Part shown: piece after piece, positions 5,607 through 10,546 of the stretch
How the letters are laid out: every line of letters starts with the position of its first letter
Position numbering within the stretch: the first letter of the stretch is position 1
DNA from: CAZCBJ01 sp964496705
GTDB taxonomy: Bacteria > Chloroflexota > Anaerolineae > Anaerolineales > Anaerolineaceae
DNA length: 10,546 nt
Direction of reading: 5' to 3'
Assembly (NCBI GenBank): GCA_964496705.1
Contig: CAZCBJ010000131.1
Location: 1 to 10,546 of the forward strand
Translations under genes and position numbers: made by a program
The notes under the pieces: model-generated
What the model saw: only the letters and a program-made list of their open reading frames with translations
The model's database searches: none
What the model was told of the DNA's origin: nothing

Positions 5607-7732
5607 TCAATTTTCCTGGTCTCTACGCTCATGGGTTCCAGGTCGTATTCTCCGGCGTGAACGATTTTATCGTTCTGTTTTACGAATACCATCGCGTTTT
5701 GCGGTGAACTGAGCAGGTTGAAGATGAACAGCATGGCCTGATCGCCGGATACCAGCAGCGACGCCCACAGGTTGGGATTGTTTTTTGAAATGATGTGCTG
5801 CGCGCCCAGCCTGGTCAGCAGGTTGACCAGCATCCATTCATGCTCGCGCATGGCATGCATCCAGGTCAGCCCGCAGACAATCGTGCTGCCTCCGCCCAGA
5901 ATTTGTGCCTGCCAGGCGATCACCTCGCCCGTGTTCGCGTCTTCGCCAAGCTTTTGCGCGCCTGACGGCAGCCTGCGGAACACAAACGCGCTGCCGCGCA
6001 CATTGTCCACCCCTGCGATGGCTGGTCGCTGAACATAAGTGCTGGAGGCGAGCTGCTGCGGATTTCCCAGGAATTCCAGCAGCAGGCGGCATTCATCCAG
6101 GTTTTCATCCAGCTCAGGCAGCACCCCGAAGATCAGCGCTTTACCGCCATTCTGCAAAAAGCGCACCAGCCGCTCCTGCTTGCTGCGAGCCATGCTGCAG
6201 GAAGAGACCACCATCAGCGGAGTGCGCGTGTCGTTGATCCAGTCCTCCGCCCGCAGGTCCACCAGCTCGGGTGAGTAGCTGGCGCAGAAAGCGGTGGTCA
6301 GCGGACCTTTGCGCCAGAAATCCCAGGCTGCCGGGGGTGTGAACAGGAACCTGCCGCCCTGCCGCCAGTAATGCTCGGAGCGAGGCGCTTCAAAGTCCAG
6401 CGCCAGGCGCACGTCTGCCACGCGGCGCGCCTCCGCCAGCCAGGGATGCTGCTTGAGCAGATCGCCCAGCGCCTTCTGAGCGCGGTAGAGCGGGCGCACT
6501 TCGCCATCCGCGCCAATCGAGGCGCCGTAATCGTACAGATCGGTGGTGTTGCCTGCGCCGGGTGGGTTGGGGCCGCCGGTGAAAATATAAAAATTATGCC
6601 CCTTCATGCCCAGCCCGAGGTGGGTCAGGTAGGCGGCTTGCGCGTCCCATTCGGTGACTGGCGGCCAGTCCGAGGCGCTGCCGCCGGGCATCTCGAACAC
6701 ACTGGGCGGGTAGCCCATCAAACGCAGCATTTCCAGCGAGGTGAAGCAGCGCGCCGCGTACTGGGGGGTGGGGTTGTTCTGCGGCCAGGTCTGATCGAGG
6801 ATGTAGTAGTGATCCGAGCCGAGCAGGAATTGTTGCCCCAAGCGCTCAGCCGTTTCGAGGAAATGCGCGTTCATGTTGGGATTGCCGGAGTTATGGATGA
6901 ACGGCGTGTCGATGCCCTGCGCGCGCAGCAGTTCCACCAGCGCCGCAGCATACTCGGCGATGGTGCCCAGGTAGAAATCGAAGTAATCTTTCCGCGCGCG
7001 AATTTGGGCTCGGCGTTGGCTGCCGGACGGGTTGGGCGGGAGGACCTGGTTGAAGGATGAATAGCGGCTGCCGTAGGCCCGGTTGAGCAGCTCCACCTGC
7101 CCGTAGCGTTGTTCCAGGAAGCGTGGGTAGCGGCCGTCCGCCTGCCCAAAACCCATCGTCACCGGGTGGTAATCCCAGGTCCCAAACCATTCGTGGATGC
7201 CCGCCAGTTCGTTGTCGAATTGCAGCATGGCGATTGGTCCACCACGCGACACGGTGTATTTGGCCAGCCGCGGGCCAATCACGGCAAACCAGTTTTGCAC
7301 CTTATCCATAAATAATGGATGTAGGTAGGAAACCGAAGATTTACGAAAAATGCGCCCGCGGTAATCGCGCGCCAGCAGCCCGGGATATTTCTCGCACAGC
7401 CAACCCGGCAGCCCGTCGTAGATCAGCTCGGAGTATTGGTAAGGTCCTGGTCGGGCGGCCACATACAACCCTTCTTCTAATGCAGTTTGCAGAAATCCTT
7501 CCAGGTCCAGGTGGTCTGCGGTTTCGCCGAAGACGAAGCTGCCTTCGCGAGGTTCGTGGAGCAGCCACGGCACGTAGGTGGCGAGACAGTTGCCGCCGGC
7601 TTCTTTAAAGAGGCGCATCCGTGTGCGCCAGTCCGCTTTCGGCACACGAAAATAATGAAACTCGCCCGAGTAGAGGTAAACCGGCTGACCGTTGATGCGG
7701 TAACCGGTGCGGTCGAAGGTGATCGGTTGCAT
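5597..7732 (-). CDS. GH35-like beta-galactosidase family glycoside hydrolase
   Basis: 711 residues, retaining-type glycosidase fold (clan GH-A). The N-terminal TIM barrel begins with a strand pair typical of GH35 (YRINGQPVYLYSGEFHYFRV, 11-30). The acid/base motif GGPIAMLQFDNELAG at 164-178 corresponds to GH35 GGPIIxxQxENEYG, with Glu175 as the likely acid/base. The nucleophile is probably Glu347 in VFEMPGG at 345-351. Residues about 500-625 (TPLMVVSSCSMARSKQERL and GGKALIFG) resemble a glutamine-amidotransferase-like alpha/beta domain seen in some galactosidases. A small beta domain ends the protein. No signal peptide is seen, so it is probably cytoplasmic and acts on imported oligosaccharides. 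The ATG at 7732 has AGGAG 6 bases upstream. The open frame continues to 8032, but that part overlaps the divergent gene. The last two residues and stop lie in the right inverted repeat. Exact substrate uncertain. Confidence 0.85.
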   Translation of the reverse strand: MQPITFDRTGYRINGQPVYLYSGEFHYFRVPKADWRTRMRLFKEAGGNCLATYVPWLLHEPREGSFVFGETADHLDLEGFLQTALEEGLYVAARPGPYQYSELIYDGLPGWLCEKYPGLLARDYRGRIFRKSSVSYLHPLFMDKVQNWFAVIGPRLAKYTVSRGGPIAMLQFDNELAGIHEWFGTWDYHPVTMGFGQADGRYPRFLEQRYGQVELLNRAYGSRYSSFNQVLPPNPSGSQRRAQIRARKDYFDFYLGTIAEYAAALVELLRAQGIDTPFIHNSGNPNMNAHFLETAERLGQQFLLGSDHYYILDQTWPQNNPTPQYAARCFTSLEMLRLMGYPPSVFEMPGGSASDWPPVTEWDAQAAYLTHLGLGMKGHNFYIFTGGPNPPGAGNTTDLYDYGASIGADGEVRPLYRAQKALGDLLKQHPWLAEARRVADVRLALDFEAPRSEHYWRQGGRFLFTPPAAWDFWRKGPLTTAFCASYSPELVDLRAEDWINDTRTPLMVVSSCSMARSKQERLVRFLQNGGKALIFGVLPELDENLDECRLLLEFLGNPQQLASSTYVQRPAIAGVDNVRGSAFVFRRLPSGAQKLGEDANTGEVIAWQAQILGGGSTIVCGLTWMHAMREHEWMLVNLLTRLGAQHIISKNNPNLWASLLVSGDQAMLFIFNLLSSPQNAMVFVKQNDKIVHAGEYDLEPMSVETRKIELG

Positions 7733-7765
7733 GGGCAGCTCCTGAAAGGGGATGAGGGTAAATCT

Positions 7766-7773
7766 ATTATAAT
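7766..7773. promoter_or_regulatory. Overlapping back-to-back -10 boxes between galactosidase and ADP-ribosylglycohydrolase genes
   Basis: The palindrome ATTATAAT contains a rightward TATAAT (7768-7773) and a leftward TATAAT (7771-7766) in the 75-base divergent gap. No good -35 hexamer was found for either direction. The rightward box would start transcription about 28 bases before the ATG at 7808; the leftward box, about 27 bases before the galactosidase ATG at 7732. Shared control of the two genes is inference. Confidence 0.4.
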
Positions 7774-7807
7774 CACTGCATCCCAGATTCATGGATGGGA
7801 GGAAGAG

Positions 7808-9340
7808 ATGATTCTCAATCGCCAGAAGTATATGGACAAGGTGCGCGGATGCTGGATGGGCAAGAACATCGGCGGTACGCTGGGCGCGCCATTTGAGTGG
7901 CGCCGCCAGGTCAACCAGGTCAGTTTTTATACCCAGGAACTGGGAGGCGACCCGCTGCCCAACGATGACCTCGACATCCAGCTCCTGTGGCTGGTGGCGC
8001 TGGAGGAGCAGGGGGTGGAGATTGACTCCCACCTGTTGGGCGAGTACTGGCTGTTGTATGTCACGCCCTACTGGTCGGAATACGGCAACGCCAAAATTAA
8101 CCTGCGCAGCGGACTGCTGCCGCCCCTTTCGGGCTCTTACTGCAACCCCTATAAAGATTCATGCGGCGCATTCATCCGCTCCGAAATCTGGGCTTGCATC
8201 GCTCCCGGCGACCCGAAACGCGCTGCCCGCTATGCCTATGAAGATGCCATCATCGACCACGGCGACGGCGAGGGCACTTATGCTGAGGTGTTCTGCGCGG
8301 CGTTGGAAAGCGCAGCCTTTGTCGTCCAGGATATCCCCACGCTGGTTGACATCGGACTGTCGTATATCCCTTCCGATTGCGGGGTGGCCGGGGCGGTGCG
8401 GCTGGCGATGGATTGCCACCGGCAGGGGCTGAGCTGGCTGGAGGCGCGCCAGCGCATGCTGGAGCAGTTCCGCGGCAGCGCCTTCCTGGGCAGCCTCCAT
8501 TTCGTTTCTGCAGAGGATCAGGCGCGCGGATTTCATGAGGGCAGGCTGGGCTGGGACGTGCCTTCCAACATCGGCATGCTGCTCATCGGACTGCTGTACG
8601 GCGAAGGTGACTTTGCCCGGACGCTGTGTGTGGCGGTCAACTGCGGGGAAGATACCGACTGCACTGCCGCCACAGCCGGTTCAATCTTCGGCATCTTGCG
8701 CGGAGTTGAAGCCATCCCTGACCGCTGGATTGCGCCGATTGGCAAGAGCATTAAGACTGCCTGCCTAAACCTGGGCGAGCTGGGTTACTTTGGCAACCAG
8801 CTTCCCCAGGATGTGGAGGATATGACACTGCGCACCGCGCGCATCGCCCGCCAGGTGTCCGCCCGCTTTGGCAGCCCGCTGGAGATCAGCGATGCCCCCG
8901 GCGACCTCACCGACTTGAATGTGGAAAACCTGAAAGCCGGCCGGCTGTTGTCCACGTTGTACGCCAGCTTGGGCGGACCGCGCTACCACTTTGACTTCTT
9001 CGATGTTAGCCTGGATTACGGCGGCTCGCCTGTCATCCGTGCCAACACACCCCGACCGCTGCGGCTGACCATCTGGAATACCTATAAGACCCAGGCTAGC
9101 CTGAAGCTGCGCTGGTTGGTTCCCGAAGGCTGGCAGGTGTCGCCCTCTGCGCAGGGCCAGGTGTTCATGCCGGTTCTGGGCGCGGCTGGCAATCCGCTAA
9201 ACCTGGATTTCACTTTGCTGGCGGAGCGGATCAGCGAAAGTCCGCTGCGGCTGGCGGTTGAGATTGTGGTGGACAGCCGTTCGGCGGTGATGATCGTTCC
9301 AGTGGTTTTCCTTCAAGATTTTTCGGTCTCATCCCAATGA
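7808..9340 (+). CDS. ADP-ribosylglycohydrolase (DraG/ARH) family protein with C-terminal beta-sandwich-like extension
   Basis: 510 residues. The N-terminal ~350 form the all-helical DraG/ARH domain: KVRGCWMGKNIGGTLGAPFEW at 11-31 matches the family start, PNDDLDIQLLWL at 51-62 replaces the usual TDDT metal-binding site, and CGEDTDCTAATAGSIFG at 279-295 matches GGDTDTxAAxxG, with IPDRW at 303-307 after it. Most of the Asp residues expected to hold the two metal ions are present, so hydrolase activity is plausible. The substrate may be ADP-ribosyl protein or another N- or O-glycoside. Residues about 390-510 (RPLRLTIWN, LRWLVPEGWQVSP, ending in VMIVPVVFLQ) look like an Ig-like or NEW3-type beta-sandwich; family members are usually about 300 aa without this part. 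The ATG is chosen for GGGAGG (7797-7802), 5 bases upstream. The frame is open further upstream but overlaps the divergent galactosidase gene. Probably co-transcribed with the MOSC gene. Confidence 0.85.
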   Translation: MILNRQKYMDKVRGCWMGKNIGGTLGAPFEWRRQVNQVSFYTQELGGDPLPNDDLDIQLLWLVALEEQGVEIDSHLLGEYWLLYVTPYWSEYGNAKINLRSGLLPPLSGSYCNPYKDSCGAFIRSEIWACIAPGDPKRAARYAYEDAIIDHGDGEGTYAEVFCAALESAAFVVQDIPTLVDIGLSYIPSDCGVAGAVRLAMDCHRQGLSWLEARQRMLEQFRGSAFLGSLHFVSAEDQARGFHEGRLGWDVPSNIGMLLIGLLYGEGDFARTLCVAVNCGEDTDCTAATAGSIFGILRGVEAIPDRWIAPIGKSIKTACLNLGELGYFGNQLPQDVEDMTLRTARIARQVSARFGSPLEISDAPGDLTDLNVENLKAGRLLSTLYASLGGPRYHFDFFDVSLDYGGSPVIRANTPRPLRLTIWNTYKTQASLKLRWLVPEGWQVSPSAQGQVFMPVLGAAGNPLNLDFTLLAERISESPLRLAVEIVVDSRSAVMIVPVVFLQDFSVSSQ

Positions 9341-9364
9341 TCATTCCCATCCAGGAGATTGCGC

Positions 9365-9946
9365 ATGTCCACTGAATTGAAAGGCATTGTCATGGCGGTG
9401 CTGATCGCGCCGCAGGCGGGCTCTTTTCTCACCAACCGGCAACCTTCGGTTGAGGTGACCCAGGAAGGTTTGATCGGCGACCAACGCCATTTCGGTATCA
9501 CCTTCCCGTCCAATTCGCGCCAGCAGCGTTATCCCCGCGGTACGATCATCCGCAATTTTCGACAGGCTTCGATTTTGTCCAATGAAGAATTGCGTCTCAT
9601 CGCGGCTGAGATTGGCGTTGAGGGGTTGGCGCCGGAATGGTACGGCGCGAATCTGCTGGTCGAAGGCATCCCCAATCTGACCCTGCTGCCGCCGTCCAGC
9701 CGGCTGCTTTTTTCACAGGGCTGCACGCTGGTGGTGGACAGCGAGAATCTGCCCTGCGGTTATGTGGCCCAAGCGGTGCGCGACCATCTACCCGCGCCGT
9801 CGCTGACCGATACCGCCTTCATCCGCGCTTCGTTGCACCGCCGCGGCGTGGTGGCCTGGGTGGAACGCGCCGGGATCATCGCGGTCGGCGATGGGGTGAG
9901 CGTGCTGCTGCCCGATCAGCCGCCGTATCCACTTGCGATTCCTTGA
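9365..9946 (+). CDS. MOSC domain-containing protein
   Basis: 193 residues, the whole length being a MOSC domain, related to the C-terminal part of molybdenum cofactor sulfurase and to YiiM/YuaD-type proteins that handle sulfur or bind molybdenum cofactor. Visible are EGLIGDQRHFG at 34-44, RQASILSNEEL at 66-76, YGANLLVEGIPNLTLLPPSS at 93-112, ENLPC at 127-131 with the conserved Cys131, and RRGVVAWVERAGIIAVGDGV at 159-178. The ATG at 9365 has AGGAG (9353-9357) 7 bases upstream. The gene starts 24 bases after the ADP-ribosylglycohydrolase stop, so one mRNA is likely. The individual substrate is unknown. Its final bases overlap the -35 of the upstream tRNA-operon promoter. Confidence 0.85.
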   Translation: MSTELKGIVMAVLIAPQAGSFLTNRQPSVEVTQEGLIGDQRHFGITFPSNSRQQRYPRGTIIRNFRQASILSNEELRLIAAEIGVEGLAPEWYGANLLVEGIPNLTLLPPSSRLLFSQGCTLVVDSENLPCGYVAQAVRDHLPAPSLTDTAFIRASLHRRGVVAWVERAGIIAVGDGVSVLLPDQPPYPLAIP

Positions 9947-9971
9947 CGACTCGTCATTCTTCTGATAGACT
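9943..9971 (+). promoter_or_regulatory. Upstream sigma-70-like promoter (P1) of the tRNA-tuf operon
   Basis: TTGACG (9943-9948) and TAGACT (9966-9971) are separated by 17 bases; TGA directly before the -10 makes it an extended -10. The bases after the -10 (CGCTGCGC) form a G+C-rich discriminator, common in growth-rate-controlled stable-RNA promoters. The -35 overlaps the stop codon of the MOSC gene. The leader to the first tRNA would be about 115 bases. Confidence 0.5.
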
Positions 9972-10003
9972 CGCTGCGCTTGCGGGAGGGCAGTTTGCAC
10001 CTG

Positions 10004-10049
10004 AAACCCGGTGACTGTTCCGGTCATCCTTGCCATTCAAGCCGGGTTT
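10004..10049 (+). repeat. Inverted repeat AAACCCGG / CCGGGTTT over the second tRNA promoter
   Basis: Arms 10004-10011 and 10042-10049 are perfect 8-bp complements with a 30-base loop. A weak inner pairing (GTGAC/GTCAT) is possible within the loop. The right arm is followed by only one more T and then GG, so it is at best a poor terminator for transcripts from the MOSC gene or P1. The repeat covers the -35 and spacer of P2 and could equally be a protein binding site. Confidence 0.4.
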
Positions 10050-10058
10050 TGGTATAAT
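10030..10058 (+). promoter_or_regulatory. Proximal sigma-70-like promoter (P2) of the tRNA-tuf operon
   Basis: TTGCCA (10030-10035) and a perfect TATAAT (10053-10058) lie exactly 17 bases apart. The start site would be near 10065, about 29 bases before tRNA-Thr. The discriminator (TCTGCCCGC) is G+C-rich. This is the best-scoring promoter by eye in the window. Confidence 0.75.
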
Positions 10059-10093
10059 TCTGCCCGCTATTAAGGCAACTTAACAATTCACCC

Positions 10094-10166
10094 GCCGACG
10101 TAGCTCAATCGGCAGAGCAGCCGCCTTGTAAGTGGCAGGTTACGGGTTCGATTCCCGTCGTCGGCT
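10094..10166 (+). tRNA. tRNA-Thr (anticodon TGT)
   Basis: A complete cloverleaf of 73 nt. Acceptor GCCGACG/CGTCGGC with discriminator T; D arm GCTC/GAGC; anticodon stem GCCGC/GTGGC (one G-U pair) with loop CTTGTAA, anticodon TGT, reading ACA; T arm ACGGG/CCCGT with loop TTCGATT. CCA is not encoded. First gene of the tRNA-tuf cluster. Confidence 0.96.
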
Positions 10167-10174
10167 TCGTTGCA

Positions 10175-10219
10175 GGCTGGTGAGTGGATGGTTTCGGCGA
10201 AGCCACCCGCTCGCGAGCC
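10175..10219 (+). other. Long stem-loop in the tRNA-Thr/tRNA-Tyr spacer
   Basis: The strand folds back on itself around the loop GGC (10196-10198). Bases 10175-10195 pair with 10199-10219 except for two mismatches (G10179/G10215 and A10188/C10206), giving 19 pairs of which three are G-U. It fills most of the 70-base spacer. No U tract follows, so it is not an intrinsic terminator. A processing or stabilising element of the precursor RNA is the likeliest role. Confidence 0.6.
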
Positions 10220-10236
10220 GGCAACGGTTCGAGCAA

Positions 10237-10320
10237 GGACGGTTACCCAAGTGGCCAAAGGGGACTGACTGTAAATCAGTTGGGCAAAGCCCTTCGAAGG
10301 TTCGATCCCTTCACCGTCCA
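10237..10320 (+). tRNA. tRNA-Tyr (anticodon GTA), long variable arm
   Basis: 84 nt. Acceptor GGACGGT/ACCGTCC with discriminator A; anticodon stem ACTGA/TCAGT with loop CTGTAAA, anticodon GTA at 10271-10273; a class II variable arm built from TGGGCAAAGCCC; T arm GAAGG/CCCTTC region with TTCGATC. The long variable arm is typical of bacterial tRNA-Tyr. CCA is not encoded. Confidence 0.96.
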
Positions 10321-10370
10321 CTGGGCCAACAGCCCCCGGCGAATGCTGTGGGGCGGCCGGGTGACGGCAA

Positions 10371-10443
10371 GCCCTAATAGCTCAGTTGGTAGAGCGCACC
10401 CTTGGTAAGGGTGAGGTCATGGGTTCAATTCCCATTTAGGGCT
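10371..10443 (+). tRNA. tRNA-Thr (anticodon GGT)
   Basis: 73 nt. Acceptor GCCCTAA/TTAGGGC with discriminator T; D arm GCTC/GAGC; anticodon stem CACCC/GGGTG with loop TTGGTAA, anticodon GGT, reading ACC/ACU; T arm ATGGG/CCCAT with loop TTCAATT. CCA is not encoded. It lies 55 bases before tuf, as thrT does before tufB in E. coli. Confidence 0.96.
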
Positions 10444-10498
10444 CTTATTGCCGGTGTAACAAAACGATATTCTGTAATCATTGTGAAGGAGATGGAGA

Positions 10499-10546
10499 AT
10501 GGCGAAGCAAAAGTTTGAGCGGAATAAGCCGCACTTGAATGTGGGC
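10499..10546 (+). CDS. tuf: Elongation factor Tu, first 16 codons
   Basis: Translates to MAKQKFERNKPHLNVG before the window ends, which matches the conserved EF-Tu N-terminus (MAKxKFERxKPHxNVG, just ahead of the TIGHVDHGKT P-loop). EF-Tu is the GTPase that delivers aminoacyl-tRNA to the ribosome. AAGGAG (10486-10491) lies 7 bases upstream of the ATG. Position directly after tRNA-Thr, tRNA-Tyr and tRNA-Thr confirms the call. It is probably expressed from the promoters ahead of the tRNAs; no separate promoter is obvious in the 55-base gap. Confidence 0.95.
   Translation, partial: MAKQKFERNKPHLNVG

Noticed and set aside
5033..5608. Target-site duplication flanking the GxxExxY module
   Set aside because: Only TC is shared at the two outer edges (GTCTC on the left, TCAAT on the right), which is expected by chance.
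6371..7060. 229-residue plus-strand open frame
   Set aside because: It is antisense within the galactosidase gene, with low-complexity composition; treated as a shadow frame.
7487..7807. Plus-strand open frame extending the ADP-ribosylglycohydrolase upstream by 107 codons
   Set aside because: It is antisense to the galactosidase N-terminus. The strong GGGAGG before 7808 and the family-like start support the shorter protein.
7733..8032. Minus-strand open frame extending the galactosidase by 100 residues upstream
   Set aside because: It overlaps the start of the ADP-ribosylglycohydrolase gene on the other strand. Family homology begins at the ATG at 7732, which has a good AGGAG site.

Overview
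The window reads as a bacterial chromosome segment, by eye close to 60% G+C in the genes, with E. coli-like sigma-70 promoter elements and clear Shine-Dalgarno sites. Gene content and protein style suggest a Chloroflexota (Anaerolineae-like) bacterium. That is an impression from sequence style only; no search was run.

Left part (1-4000, all minus strand, read right to left): an M48 membrane metalloprotease, a tRNA-Gln(TTG), the bifunctional peptidoglycan-precursor enzyme GlmU, and a DUF21/CBS-domain (CorC/HlyC-type) membrane protein that overlaps the end of glmU by 4 bases and runs off the left edge. The glmU leader carries a strong hairpin just before the ribosome binding site.

Middle part (4000-9950): a uroporphyrinogen-decarboxylase-family protein (+) diverges from the protease through a promoter region in which two TATAAT boxes on opposite strands lie exactly 17 bases apart, so each occupies the other's -35 position. 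Next comes a small GxxExxY-family (PD-(D/E)XK-like) gene, AT-richer than its surroundings and bracketed by 36-bp imperfect inverted repeats built on a GGATGAAA motif. This looks like a compact mobile or selfish module inserted between two convergent genes. The right repeat supplies the last codons and stop of a GH35-like beta-galactosidase (-). The galactosidase diverges from an ADP-ribosylglycohydrolase-family protein with a C-terminal beta-sandwich-like extension (+), which is followed 24 bases later by a MOSC-domain protein. The galactosidase, the ADP-ribosylglycohydrolase homologue and perhaps the UROD-like protein may form a carbohydrate or aglycone-processing locus.

Right part (9940-10546, +): two tandem sigma-70-like promoters, then tRNA-Thr(TGT), tRNA-Tyr(GTA), tRNA-Thr(GGT) and the first 16 codons of tuf (EF-Tu). 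This matches the E. coli thrU-tyrU-glyT-thrT-tufB order, but without the tRNA-Gly. A long, nearly perfect hairpin fills the Thr-Tyr spacer.

No rRNA, CRISPR array, transposase or integrase was seen. There is no gene-free stretch longer than 300 bases.
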